64,000 bases of DNA from contig CALWIZ010000009.1 of the NCBI GenBank assembly GCA_944380885.1, forward strand, positions 1-64,000. The letters are read 5' to 3'. This DNA is from an uncultured Clostridia bacterium. Lineage in GTDB: Bacteria; Bacillota; Clostridia; Oscillospirales; Acutalibacteraceae. The notes under the pieces are model-generated. The model had not been told where the DNA came from, ran no database searches, and worked only from the letters and a program-made list of their open reading frames with translations. Positions 46,203 to 55,244 of this stretch are shown piece by piece. Position 1 is the first letter of the stretch; every line of letters begins with the position of its first letter. The translations under genes and the position numbers were made by a program.

Positions 46203-47822
46203 TCAGACGGTCGCGTTGCCGCCGTTCTCGGTTTCACCGCCGCCCGCGGGTGTGGAAGATGAGCCGGAGGAAGATGAACCCGAAGACGACGAGCCTGAAG
46301 ACGACGAGCCTGATGAATCAGATGAACCCGAAGAACCGGAAGAATCAGACGATCCGGACGAATCGGAAGAACCCGAGGAATCAGATGACCCCGAAGAGTC
46401 TGACGAATCGGTCGGCTCAGACGGTTCGGTGGTGGTATCGCCTGACGAGTCAGTGGGTTCTGACGTGCTTGTATCTCCCGAACTTGTATCAGAGCTGCTT
46501 GTATGTGAGGATGAGCTTCCGCCCGACGGTCTTGTATACGACGAGGTGGAGCCTCCGCCGCCTGAGCCGCCCGAACCGCCTGAAGAGCCCGTGTACCAGT
46601 CGTTCTGCTCAATGCCAAACTGCTCTATATATTCCTCAGGTGTTATATCGTCATAGAAAAACGCGTGAATCAGCTTTTTAGCGAAATCGAGATCATAGTA
46701 TACGCAGGAACCCACACCAGAGACATACTTTGAATCCATAAGATACTCATACATCGGAACACGCTCCTGCTCAAAGGTCGGAGACGAGAGCAGCACGCTT
46801 ACCGCGAGACTCATTATCTCCGAATAGGAAAGCGAGGTCTCACTGCAGGGAATAAGAGCGCGCGCAAGCTTTACATACTCGGTCTTGCTTAAAGTTATAG
46901 CCTTGTTGAAAAGCTGCTCCATAACATAGCGCTGACGGTCGGTACGGCCGAAATCGTCCGTAGTACCGTCAATATTCGCGGCATGCCTTATTCTCGCGTA
47001 TGCTACCGCCTGAACCCCGTTTAAATGCTGCGGTCCGGCGTCTTCTATATAATAATCCTCCGGATCAAGATCCATATAGGCGCACTGCTCCGCAATACAG
47101 CCGTTTATACCCCAGTTTACCCGTCTTCCGTTTTCGTAGCCGTAAACGTTTATCTCGCCCTCGGCAAGGGTTACGTCAATGCCGCCGACCGCGTCGATTA
47201 TATCCGACATTCCGTAAAAGTTGACGGTGGCATATTCAGAGATATCAAGTCCGAATATGGTATTGAGGGTCTTTATCGCAAGCTCGGGTCCGCCCTTTGA
47301 ATAAGCGCTGTTTATTTTCGCGTACCGCGTTTTTCCGTCGTAGGTTATCGGAACAAGCGAGTCACGCATTACCGAGACCAGCTTTACGGTTTTGGTCTCG
47401 GTATTAAGGCTCATTATCATAATACTGTCCGACAGTCCCGTAAATGAGTCAGGGTCCCTTGAGTCAATACCGAAGAGGGCGATATTAACGATTTTGTCGT
47501 TGATAACGCTCTCAAAGCCTAAATCTTCCGGATTTTTTGAAATGTCATTATAATTATAATCAAACAATATCCGTATAGCCGCAAATCCTGCCGACACAAC
47601 AATAACCAGTGTCAGCGCGCAGACCATAAGGGTTTTCTGCCATATTCTGCGGCGTCCCCACCATTTGGTAAAGGCATTGCCGCGGCGCTTCTTTTTGTAA
47701 TGTCTCCCCTTATATCTGCTGTCGCTTACAATGTCCTCGTATTCAATCCGAGTCTGATTAAACGATGAATACGCGTCATCACCTGTAAAGTCGAATAAAT
47801 CTCTGTTATCTTCCATATTCAC
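46203..47822 (-). CDS. LytR-CpsA-Psr (LCP) family cell-wall glycopolymer ligase
   Basis: Protein of 539 residues with a cytoplasmic basic N-terminus, one helix (~63-88) and an extracellular LCP domain (~110-320). Key segments are LFGIDSRD, SDSIMIMSLN, SVMRDSLV, KINSAYSKGG and GGIDV. The conserved Arg/Asp residues bind pyrophosphate and lipid-linked substrate. LCP enzymes attach wall teichoic acid or capsule to peptidoglycan. Residues ~425-530 are a Ser/Asp/Gly/Thr-rich repeat (SSDSSG units), probably an extended wall-spanning tail. The repeats make a strong D/E/P-rich frame on the other strand that is not a gene. Confidence 0.92.
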   Translation of the reverse strand: MNMEDNRDLFDFTGDDAYSSFNQTRIEYEDIVSDSRYKGRHYKKKRRGNAFTKWWGRRRIWQKTLMVCALTLVIVVSAGFAAIRILFDYNYNDISKNPEDLGFESVINDKIVNIALFGIDSRDPDSFTGLSDSIMIMSLNTETKTVKLVSVMRDSLVPITYDGKTRYAKINSAYSKGGPELAIKTLNTIFGLDISEYATVNFYGMSDIIDAVGGIDVTLAEGEINVYGYENGRRVNWGINGCIAEQCAYMDLDPEDYYIEDAGPQHLNGVQAVAYARIRHAANIDGTTDDFGRTDRQRYVMEQLFNKAITLSKTEYVKLARALIPCSETSLSYSEIMSLAVSVLLSSPTFEQERVPMYEYLMDSKYVSGVGSCVYYDLDFAKKLIHAFFYDDITPEEYIEQFGIEQNDWYTGSSGGSGGSGGGGSTSSYTRPSGGSSSSHTSSSDTSSGDTSTSEPTDSSGDTTTEPSEPTDSSDSSGSSDSSGSSDSSGSSDSSGSSGSSDSSGSSSSGSSSSGSSSSGSSSTPAGGGETENGGNATV

Positions 47823-47848
47823 ACCCGATTTAAAAAAATTCCGCTTTT

Positions 47849-48700
47849 TTATTTTTCCCGGTCATCCGCCTTTTTACTGTCAAGTAAAATTTTGTATATT
47901 TCGCTTTTTTTAACTCCGGTCGACTCCGCCGCCTCTTTCGCCGCCGCGGACAGACTGCTTCCGCCCTCCATCAGCTTTTTAGCAAGCTCCGCCGCGTTTT
48001 CCAATGAGCAGACCTCTTCTGCTTCCTGTTTCCCCTCAATTATAAGAACAAACTCGCCCTTGGGCGGGTTCTGCTCATAGTATTCCGCCGCCCCGCTTAA
48101 TGTGGTGCGGAAGACCGTTTCGTGTATTTTTGTAAGCTCCCTTACAAGCGCCGCGCGGCGGTCGCCGAACGCCGCCAGCATATCCTTTAAAGTCGCCGGC
48201 AGCTTGTGGGGCGCCTCGTAGAAAATCATTGTCCGCTTTTCGTTTTTTAGCTCCTCAAGGTGCTTCCGGCGGCTTATTTTATTGACCGACAGAAAGCCCT
48301 CAAAGCAAAACCTGCCCGACGGCATACCGGAAATCGCCAGAGCCGTCACGAGGGCGCTCGGCCCCGGAACCGACTCAACCGTAACTCCCGCCTCGTGCGC
48401 CGCCCTCACCAGCTCCTCGCCCGGGTCTGATATGGCGGGCATTCCGGCGTCTGACACCAGCGCGCAGCTTTCGCCCTTTAAAATCCTGTTTATTATAAAT
48501 TCGCCCTTATCGCGCTTATTATGCTCGTAATAGGAAATCATTTCCTTTTTTATTCCGAAATGATTGAGGAGCTTTACGGTAACTCTTGTATCCTCGGCGG
48601 CGATAAAGTCCGCTTTTTCAAGCGCTTCCCTGCCCCGCTCGCTGAAATCCGAGAGATTGCCTATCGGCGTGCCTACAACATAAAGTTTTCCGCTCATCAA
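47849..48700 (-). CDS. rsmI: 16S rRNA 2'-O-ribose C1402 methyltransferase
   Basis: Protein of 283 residues of the tetrapyrrole-methylase fold that methylates C1402 of 16S rRNA. Characteristic segments are VVGTPIGNLSDFSERG at the N-terminus, EDTRVTVKLLNHFGI, LVSDAGMPAISDPGEELV, and FYEAPHKL. A C-terminal helix-turn-helix-like segment (AKEAAESTGVKKSEIYKILL) is normal for the family. Its first four bases overlap the trmN6-type gene stop, coupling the two RNA methyltransferases. Confidence 0.95.
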   Translation of the reverse strand: MMSGKLYVVGTPIGNLSDFSERGREALEKADFIAAEDTRVTVKLLNHFGIKKEMISYYEHNKRDKGEFIINRILKGESCALVSDAGMPAISDPGEELVRAAHEAGVTVESVPGPSALVTALAISGMPSGRFCFEGFLSVNKISRRKHLEELKNEKRTMIFYEAPHKLPATLKDMLAAFGDRRAALVRELTKIHETVFRTTLSGAAEYYEQNPPKGEFVLIIEGKQEAEEVCSLENAAELAKKLMEGGSSLSAAAKEAAESTGVKKSEIYKILLDSKKADDREK

Positions 48701-49431
48701 AGGTACGCCTCCTTATACGCTCCGTAAATCCTTATCATTTCGTCGGATAATGCGCCGTTTTTCTCGATATAAAGCGGCGGCTCTATCCTCATTCCGGTAT
48801 TTCCGCACTTCCTGCCCTCCGCGAGTACAAGCCACGGCTCCTTGCCCTCTTTCTGACAGACGAGCTTAAGCCTTTTGGGCTCAAGTTTGTACTCACGCAT
48901 AAGCGAGAAAAGCTCCGCCAGCCGTTCCGGTCTGTGACAGATACAAAGTCTGCCCGAGGTCTGAAGCAGCTTTGACGAAACCTCTATTATATCACGAAGC
49001 GTGCATTCGGTCTCGTGTCTCGCCGCGGCTTTTATACTGTCCGGATTTTTAAGCCCCGCTCCCGGCGCCTTATAGGGCGGATTACAGGTAACAAGGGTAT
49101 TACAGCCGAATTCTATCCGTCCTTTAAGCGCCTTTAAATCGGCGTTTAAAACGATGAATTTTCCTGTTTTAAGCTCACTTTCGGTGCGCTGAGCAAGCTC
49201 CGCCGCTTCTTTGCTTATATCAACTCCGACAGCGGAAGAAAGACAGCCGTTTCGCAGTATCAGAAAGGGGATTATGCCGCAGCCGGTGCCGAGGTCCACA
49301 AGCCGGTCGTTTTTCCTTGCCGCCGAAAAATCAGCCAGCAGCACCGCGTCGGTCCCGAAGGTGTGGAGGGGTGAAACGTAAACGAAAAATCCGTTTCCGA
49401 GAGGCTCTTTTTTAATCAGCTTCTCGTCCAT
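48697..49431 (-). CDS. trmN6: tRNA1(Val) (adenine37-N6)-methyltransferase-type enzyme
   Basis: SAM-dependent methyltransferase of 244 residues. SAM binding is at VDLGTGCGIIPFLI (~45-58) and the N6-adenine motif is NPPY (CNPPYKAPG, ~114). The family methylates A37 of tRNA-Val in E. coli and is usually the partner of rsmI in Gram-positives. It overlaps cysS by 16 bases and rsmI by four, so the three are translated together. Confidence 0.88.
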   Translation of the reverse strand: MDEKLIKKEPLGNGFFVYVSPLHTFGTDAVLLADFSAARKNDRLVDLGTGCGIIPFLILRNGCLSSAVGVDISKEAAELAQRTESELKTGKFIVLNADLKALKGRIEFGCNTLVTCNPPYKAPGAGLKNPDSIKAAARHETECTLRDIIEVSSKLLQTSGRLCICHRPERLAELFSLMREYKLEPKRLKLVCQKEGKEPWLVLAEGRKCGNTGMRIEPPLYIEKNGALSDEMIRIYGAYKEAYL

Positions 49432-50795
49432 TTCACTCCCTGCGGCGTATCCTCTAAAATTATGCCCATTTCCTTTAATTTATCGCGTATTTCGTCGGCG
49501 GTCTTGAAGTCCTTATTTTTCCGCGCCTCGGTGCGCTTGGCGATAAGCGCCTCTATCTCGCTGTCAAGCGTTTCGGTTTTGCGGTTGTAGACCAGTCCCA
49601 GCACGCCGGTAAGCTCATCGAAAACTTCGGCAAAGGCTTTAAGCGCCTGCTTTCCGGCTCCCGCGGATATCGCAGTATTTATATCCCTTACCAGCATAAA
49701 TACCGCCGCCAGCGCGTCGGCAGTGTTGAGGTCGTCCTCCATAGCGTCGGTAAATTCCTGCTTCCTCTGTTCGACAAATGCCGGAACCTCGCCGCCCTCT
49801 GGAGCGTTCTTAAGCGCGAAATCTATATTGTCACGGCAGGTGTAAAGCCGCTCAAGCGAGTTTTTCGCCTGCTCTATAACCTCTGCCGAGTAGTTGATCG
49901 GACTCCTGTAATGGCAGGATACCATCATATAACGTATCGGCTCGTAGCCGTAGCGCTCGGCGACGTCCCTTACCGTAAAGAAGTTATTGAGCGACTTTGA
50001 CATCTTGTGATTATCCACATTGATAAATCCGTTGTGCATCCAGTAATGGGCGAACTCACAGCCGTTTGCCGCCTCGCTCTGCGCTATTTCGTTTTCGTGA
50101 TGCGGGAATATAAGGTCAAGACCGCCGCAGTGTATGTCTATGGTTTTGCCGAGATATCTTCCCGCCATAGCCGAACACTCTATATGCCAGCCCGGTCTGC
50201 CGTTGCCCCACGGCGACTCCCAGAACGGCTCGCCCGGCTTTGCCGCTTTCCAGAGACAAAAATCCATCGGGTCTTCCTTTATCTCGGTGACGTCTATTCT
50301 CGCGCCCGCCTCCAGCTCCTCAAGCGGCTGGTGCGACAGCTTGCCGTATTCCGAAAACTTCTTTGCGCGGTAGTAAACATCGCCGCCCGAGCAGTAGGCG
50401 TAGCCCTTGTCAATCAGCGTCTTTATAATATTCTGTATCTGCTCAATATTCTCTGTCGCCCTCGGGTGAACGGTCGCCTCTTTAATGTTAAGACCTTTAG
50501 CGTCAGTCCAGAACTCCTTTATATAACGCTCGGCGACATCAGGCACCGTGGTGTTTTCCTCATTCGCGCGCTTTATCAGCTTATCGTCTATATCGGTGAA
50601 GTTCTGAACGAAATCCACCTTGTTGCCACGCCACTCAAGATAGCGGCGCAGTGTATCGAAAACGCATAGCGGACGGGCGTTGCCTATATGAATATAGTTG
50701 TATACAGTAGGTCCGCAGGCGTAAATCTTTACCTCGCCCTTTTTTATCGGCACAAACTCGTCCTTCTGCCTTGTCAGCGTGTTAAATATCTTCAT
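49416..50795 (-). CDS. cysS: cysteinyl-tRNA synthetase
   Basis: Class I synthetase of 459 residues, standard length, joining Cys to tRNA-Cys. Signature HIGN (36-39) and KMSKS (264-268); zinc site from C27, the Cys in WHIECS, and H/E in FPHHENE. An open frame extends to 50906, but the ATG at 50795 follows GAAGGAG by nine bases and gives the conserved N-terminus MKIFNTLTRQK. It overlaps the 3' end of cysE by 14 bases, linking Cys supply to Cys use. Confidence 0.97.
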   Translation of the reverse strand: MKIFNTLTRQKDEFVPIKKGEVKIYACGPTVYNYIHIGNARPLCVFDTLRRYLEWRGNKVDFVQNFTDIDDKLIKRANEENTTVPDVAERYIKEFWTDAKGLNIKEATVHPRATENIEQIQNIIKTLIDKGYAYCSGGDVYYRAKKFSEYGKLSHQPLEELEAGARIDVTEIKEDPMDFCLWKAAKPGEPFWESPWGNGRPGWHIECSAMAGRYLGKTIDIHCGGLDLIFPHHENEIAQSEAANGCEFAHYWMHNGFINVDNHKMSKSLNNFFTVRDVAERYGYEPIRYMMVSCHYRSPINYSAEVIEQAKNSLERLYTCRDNIDFALKNAPEGGEVPAFVEQRKQEFTDAMEDDLNTADALAAVFMLVRDINTAISAGAGKQALKAFAEVFDELTGVLGLVYNRKTETLDSEIEALIAKRTEARKNKDFKTADEIRDKLKEMGIILEDTPQGVKWTRS

Positions 50796-51447
50796 CTGCC
50801 GTTTCTCCTTCTTCTTCCACACCCGCCAGCTTTTCAAGCTCGCGTATGCGTTTTTCAAGACATTCCATTTTATTTTTAACCGGATCGGGTATATGTATCT
50901 GGTCAAGGCTTTCGGAACAGTTTACCTTTTTGCCGTTCTGCCTTACCACCCTTGCCGGAACGCCTACCACCGTAGAGTTCGGCGGAACCTCCTCAAGCAC
51001 CACCGCGCCGGCGGCGACCCTTGAATTGTCACCTATTTTAAAAGGGCCTAACACCTTCGCGCCCGCGCTTATCATAACATTGTTTCCTATCGTCGGGTGG
51101 CGTTTTCCGGTGTCTTTGCCGGTACCGCCCAAGGTTACGCCCTGATAAATGAGCACATCGTCGCCTATCTCGGTTGTCTCTCCTATTACTATGCCCGTTC
51201 CGTGGTCTATTACAAGTCTTCTGCCTATTTTGGCGCCCGGGTGTATCTCAATGCCGGTCTTTCGCGCCGCTCTCTGGGATATCCAGCGCGCTAAAAAAAG
51301 CCAGCCGTGCTCATAAAAGAAATGCGCCCTTCTGTGCATTCTTATAGCCTTTACGCCCGGATAAAGAAGCATAACCTCAATAAAGCTCCTTGCGGCGGGG
51401 TCTCTGTCCCTCACCGCGTTTACATCCTCACGAAGTCTGTCAAACAA
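50782..51447 (-). CDS. cysE: serine O-acetyltransferase
   Basis: Protein of 221 residues making O-acetylserine, the first step of Cys synthesis. An N-terminal helical domain (~1-60) is followed by left-handed hexapeptide repeats (~65-170; DHGTGIVIGETTEIGD and GVTLGGTGKDTGKRHPTIGN, where the His and Asp form the active site). The frame opens at 51501, but GGGAGG lies eight bases before a TTG at 51447, which yields MFDRLREDVNAV, the family's usual start; I chose that. A charged tail (~195-221) is longer than usual. Confidence 0.94.
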   Translation of the reverse strand: MFDRLREDVNAVRDRDPAARSFIEVMLLYPGVKAIRMHRRAHFFYEHGWLFLARWISQRAARKTGIEIHPGAKIGRRLVIDHGTGIVIGETTEIGDDVLIYQGVTLGGTGKDTGKRHPTIGNNVMISAGAKVLGPFKIGDNSRVAAGAVVLEEVPPNSTVVGVPARVVRQNGKKVNCSESLDQIHIPDPVKNKMECLEKRIRELEKLAGVEEEGETADEDI

Positions 51448-51466
51448 ACGAATAACCTCCCAAGAC

Positions 51467-52054
51467 TCATTTCGACGGGTCGATATAATCCTTGCTGTCA
51501 AGCAGGTAAATTACCCCCGATATAATACATAATACGGCGGAAACCCAGAAAAGTATACTTATGATTATATCGCAGGCAAGCACAAATCCTGAGCCGTTTA
51601 TCCCGAAATCGCTTATAAGCGCGTAGGCAAGCAGGGCAAAAATTATGCCCGCCATCTGACTTACAGTCTTGCACTTGCCCCAGATATTAGCCGCTATAAC
51701 CTTGCCTCCGCTTGACACCACGACAAGCCGCAGTGAGGAAATAAGAAACTCCCTGAACAGCACTATAAAGGCTATCCACGTAACCTGCCAGCCGATTCCC
51801 ATTTTAATAAAGCCCAAAAACGCGGCGGTTGTGAGCATTTTGTCCGCCAGCGGGTCAAGAAACTTTCCGAAATCGGTTATAAGCCCGTATTTGCGCGCCA
51901 TTTTACCGTCTATCATATCCGTAAGCGACGCGCCTGCGAAAAGCAGAAGCGCCACGGTATAGTGATACGGAAACTCTATCATCAGCGCCGCCATAAATAC
52001 CGGTGTGGCGATTATTCTCACTATTGTCAGCTTATTAGGTGTGTTCATTCGCAT
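51467..52054 (-). CDS. pgsA: CDP-diacylglycerol-glycerol-3-phosphate 3-phosphatidyltransferase
   Basis: Membrane enzyme of 195 residues for phosphatidylglycerol synthesis, about five helices. The CDP-alcohol phosphatidyltransferase motif DG-x2-AR-x8-G-x3-D-x3-D is seen in DGKMARKYGLITDFGKFLDP. It overlaps rimO by ten bases. Two ATGs two codons apart are possible; GGGAG is four bases before the first and ten before the second. Confidence 0.95.
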   Translation of the reverse strand: MRMNTPNKLTIVRIIATPVFMAALMIEFPYHYTVALLLFAGASLTDMIDGKMARKYGLITDFGKFLDPLADKMLTTAAFLGFIKMGIGWQVTWIAFIVLFREFLISSLRLVVVSSGGKVIAANIWGKCKTVSQMAGIIFALLAYALISDFGINGSGFVLACDIIISILFWVSAVLCIISGVIYLLDSKDYIDPSK

Positions 52055-53370
52055 AATTCTCCCAACAAATCGTAATCTACGCAGTCGTTTACCCTGACCT
52101 TTACAAATTCGCCTATTTGGAGTGGTCTTGTGGACATAAAGAATATCTTGCCGTCAACCTCCGGCGCGTCGGCAGGCGTTCTGCCGAAATAGCATTTTAT
52201 ATAGCTGTCCCAGCCCTCTATCAGCACTTCTGTTTCAGTGCCTGCCTTTTCTTCGTTCTTCTCGGCGGCAATGGTCATCTGAAGTTCCATTATATTATCC
52301 GCCCTGTCCTGCTTTACCTGCTCCTCAATCTGGTCGGGGTAGCCTGCCGCTATGGTGTCCTCCTCAGCCGAATAGGTAAAACAGCCTAAGCGGTCGAACC
52401 GCTTTTCCTTTACAAACTCGGCAAGCTCACAGAACTGCCCGTCGGTTTCCCCGGGAAAACCTGTTATAAGCGTGGTGCGTAAGGTGACTCCCGGAATTTT
52501 TTCCCTTATTTTATCTATAAGCGCCGAAATGCTCTTTCGGTCGCCTTTTCTGTTCATTCGCTTTAAAATATCGCCGTTTACATGCTGAAGCGGAATATCA
52601 AAATACTTTACTAACTTCGGCTCCGCCGCTACTGTCTCAAGCAGTTCGTCGGTTATGCGGTCGGGATAGGTGTAAAGCGTTCTTATCCAGTGAAGTCCCT
52701 CTATTTTGCATAGCTCACGCAAAAGCTCCGACAGCATAGGCTTTCCGTAGATATCTTCGCCGTAGGCGGTAGTGTCCTGCGCGACTACGGTAAGCTCTTT
52801 TACGCCGCCAGCCGCCAGTCTTTTCGCCTCGGCAACGCAATCCTCTATTTTCCTGCTCCTCATTCTGCCCCTTATTTTCGGAATGGCGCAATAGGTACAG
52901 CAGTTGTCGCACCCGTCGGCTATTTTAAGGTAGGTGCTGAAAGGATAGCCGCCCAAAATCCGTTCCCCGTTAAGGTCAAGCGCGGTTTTTTCGCCGTAGC
53001 GGTTTTTGCGTTCGCCCTCTATCGCCGCTTTTGTTATCCCGGCAATATCCCCGTTTGAGCCTATACCCACACAGACGTCAACCTCGGGAATTTCCTCTGT
53101 AACGTCGTCGCGGTAGCGCTCGGCGAGACAGCCGGTCACTATAAGCGCCTTGCACTTTCCGGTCTTCTTATATTCCGCCGCCTCAAGTATATTCTCGATT
53201 GCTTCCTTTTTGGCGTCCTCAATAAAGCCGCAGGTGTTTATTATTATGGCGTCGGCCTCCGCCTCCTCCGTGCCGATTTCATAACCGGCGTCGGCAAGGC
53301 TTTTCAGCATCATTTCGGCGTCCACCTGATTTTTCGGACAGCCGAGCGATACCATACTTACTTTATACAT
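52045..53370 (-). CDS. rimO: ribosomal protein S12 methylthiotransferase
   Basis: Radical SAM enzyme of 441 residues adding a methylthio group to Asp of S12. The N-terminal UPF0004 domain carries the second iron-sulfur cluster ligands C11, C47 and C81; the radical SAM motif is C154-x3-C158-x2-C161 (GCDNCCTYC); a TRAM domain closes the C-terminus. LGCPKNQVDAE distinguishes RimO from MiaB. Starts two bases after the recX stop. Confidence 0.96.
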   Translation of the reverse strand: MYKVSMVSLGCPKNQVDAEMMLKSLADAGYEIGTEEAEADAIIINTCGFIEDAKKEAIENILEAAEYKKTGKCKALIVTGCLAERYRDDVTEEIPEVDVCVGIGSNGDIAGITKAAIEGERKNRYGEKTALDLNGERILGGYPFSTYLKIADGCDNCCTYCAIPKIRGRMRSRKIEDCVAEAKRLAAGGVKELTVVAQDTTAYGEDIYGKPMLSELLRELCKIEGLHWIRTLYTYPDRITDELLETVAAEPKLVKYFDIPLQHVNGDILKRMNRKGDRKSISALIDKIREKIPGVTLRTTLITGFPGETDGQFCELAEFVKEKRFDRLGCFTYSAEEDTIAAGYPDQIEEQVKQDRADNIMELQMTIAAEKNEEKAGTETEVLIEGWDSYIKCYFGRTPADAPEVDGKIFFMSTRPLQIGEFVKVRVNDCVDYDLLGELCE

Positions 53371-53372
53371 CT

Positions 53373-53996
53373 TTATTCCTCGCAGTATTCAAGCTCTTCA
53401 CTGTATTTTTTAAGAACGCTCCGCACCGCCGAAAAGGAAAATCCCTTTCTTATAAGCGCGGCGTAAACCTTCCGCACCCCGTTTTCCTCATTAAGCTTAC
53501 GCGCGTACTTTTTCTCTATAAGGCGGCGCAGCTGCTCCTCCTCGTCGGTGTCAGAATTATCCGCCGCCGCCTTAGCTATCTCATAAGGCACGCCTTTGGC
53601 GAGCATTTTACTGACCGCCTCACGCGGCGATACGCAGGCGTCGCGGCACCGTCCGGCAAAATTTTCGGCAAAACGCGTGTCGTCTACCAGTCCCAGCTCT
53701 TTAAGCCTTGCTATGACCTCAGCAGACGCCCTTTTGTCAAACCCCGCGGTCACAAGTTTCTGAAACAGCGCCTTTTCGGTGCGGTCGGCACGGTCAAGAT
53801 ACCAAAGCGCCCTTTCCTTTGCTCTCTCGTATTCGGACTCGTACTTAAGCTCGTTAAGCTTTTCTTCCGTAATTTCGGTGCCCGCTCTTAAAGCACGGTT
53901 ATCGCACACGCCGCTGTCAAGCAGTATCTCGCCACCGTCAGCGAAAACAAGCCTTGTAAGGTGCTTTTTCTGTTTTTCGGCTGATACTATTATCAT
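53373..53996 (-). CDS. recX: RecX, regulator of RecA
   Basis: Protein of 207 residues made of three helical repeats, binding the groove of RecA filaments to limit their activity. Typical segments are ALWYLDRADRTEKALFQKL, ARLKELGLVDDTRFAENF, and YAALIRKGFSFSAVRSVL. Its first base is the last base of the recA stop, so the two are tightly coupled. Confidence 0.93.
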   Translation of the reverse strand: MIIVSAEKQKKHLTRLVFADGGEILLDSGVCDNRALRAGTEITEEKLNELKYESEYERAKERALWYLDRADRTEKALFQKLVTAGFDKRASAEVIARLKELGLVDDTRFAENFAGRCRDACVSPREAVSKMLAKGVPYEIAKAAADNSDTDEEEQLRRLIEKKYARKLNEENGVRKVYAALIRKGFSFSAVRSVLKKYSEELEYCEE

Positions 53997-55135
53997 TATT
54001 CGTCAACCGCTATATCAATATCCACTTTTTTGCGGGGTTTTATATCCTCTGGAGCTACCGGCTCTACCGACGGCTCATCGTCAGCCGAAGAAACAACCGT
54101 CTCGCCGCCCGACTTTACCGCCGCGTATATTTTTTCCTCTATCTCGGCGGCAAGCTCCTTGTTTTCCTCAAAGAGTTTCTTTACATTGTCTCTGCCCTGA
54201 CCGAGCCTTGTCTCGCCGTAGTAGAACCACGCGCCAGACTTCTTTATAACGCCGGTTTCAACGCCCACGTCTACCAGCTCGCCGACATGTGAAATTCCGG
54301 TACCGTACATAATGTCAAACTCGGCGGTCTTAAAGGGCGGCGCCACTTTATTTTTAACGATTTTCGCCTTTGTGCGGGCGCCTATTATTTCGCTGCCGTC
54401 CTTGATCTGCTCGCCTTTGCGGACGTCTATACGCACGCTCGCGTAAAACTTGAGCGCTCTTCCTCCTGTGGTGGTTTCGGGGTTGCCGTAAACAACTCCT
54501 ATCTTCTCACGCAGCTGATTTATAAAAATCGCGGCGCAGTCGGTTTTGGCAAGCGCTCCGGTCAGCTTTCTGAGTGCCTGCGACATAAGGCGCGCTAACT
54601 GTCCGACGTGAGAGTCGCCCATATCGCCCTCAATTTCCGCCTTGGTAACCAGAGCCGCCACAGAGTCGATTACTATTATATCGATAGCACCCGAACGCAC
54701 CAGCGCTTCGGCAATTTCAAGCGCCTGCTCACCCGAATCAGGCTGGGAAACAAGAAGGCTGTCTATATCCACACCGAGTTTAGCGGCATAAACCGGATCA
54801 AGCGCGTGCTCAACGTCGATAAATGCGGCGGTTCCGCCCGCTTTCTGCGCTTCCGCCACGCAGTGGAGCGCTACGGTGGTTTTACCCGACGATTCCGGTC
54901 CGTAAATCTCTACTATTCTGCCCTTTGGTATACCGCCTATTCCGAGAGCAAGATCAAGCGTGAGCGAGCCGGTGTGTATAGCCTCTACATTCATACCCAC
55001 ATTTTCGCCGAGCCGCATAATAGCGCCTTTGCCGAACTGCTTTTCTATCTGCTCCATCGCGGTTTTAAGAGCTTTTTCCTTTCCTTCGGTCTCCGACACC
55101 TTAGCCGGCGATTTAACCGTTGCTTTCTGAGCCAT
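53996..55135 (-). CDS. recA: recombinase RecA
   Basis: ATPase of 379 residues for strand exchange and SOS signalling. Walker A is GPESSGKT (79-86), Walker B lies in [10 protein letters not shown], and the DNA-binding loops follow ([19 protein letters not shown]). The acidic C-terminal tail (~345-379) is somewhat longer than in E. coli. GGAGG is nine bases before the ATG. The gene leads a minus-strand run through at least rsmI with no gap above about 30 bases except before cysE. Confidence 0.98.
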   Translation of the reverse strand: MAQKATVKSPAKVSETEGKEKALKTAMEQIEKQFGKGAIMRLGENVGMNVEAIHTGSLTLDLALGIGGIPKGRIVEIYGPESSGKTTVALHCVAEAQKAGGTAAFIDVEHALDPVYAAKLGVDIDSLLVSQPDSGEQALEIAEALVRSGAIDIIVIDSVAALVTKAEIEGDMGDSHVGQLARLMSQALRKLTGALAKTDCAAIFINQLREKIGVVYGNPETTTGGRALKFYASVRIDVRKGEQIKDGSEIIGARTKAKIVKNKVAPPFKTAEFDIMYGTGISHVGELVDVGVETGVIKKSGAWFYYGETRLGQGRDNVKKLFEENKELAAEIEEKIYAAVKSGGETVVSSADDEPSVEPVAPEDIKPRKKVDIDIAVDE

Positions 55136-55155
55136 TTTATAACCTCCGTTAATAT

Positions 55156-55187
55156 AGACATTAGATTTTAGATATCAGACATTAGAT
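55156..55187 (-). repeat. direct repeat in the recA leader
   Basis: AGACATTAGAT occurs at 55156-55166 and 55177-55187, exactly 21 bases apart (two helical turns), between the recA promoter and its ribosome site. The spacing suits a protein binding one face of the DNA, but this could also be a chance duplication. Confidence 0.45.
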
Positions 55188-55188
55188 G

Positions 55189-55223
55189 ATACCGGTATTA
55201 TACTTTGGTATGCGGAAAATCAA
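55189..55223 (-). promoter_or_regulatory. recA promoter with overlapping palindrome
   Basis: On the minus strand TTGATT (55223-55218), 15 bases, TATAAT (55202-55197). The perfect 10-bp palindrome ATACCGGTAT (55189-55198) overlaps the end of the -10 box. No standard Gram-positive LexA box (GAAC-N4-GTTC) is visible; a lone GAAC lies just upstream. Confidence 0.45.
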
Positions 55224-55244
55224 TAGTTCACACATCGGATAATT

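Noticed and set aside
46216..46656. Acidic/proline-rich plus-strand frame opposite the LCP gene tail
   Set aside because: It is the complement of Ser/Asp/Gly repeat codons in the LCP protein, not a gene.
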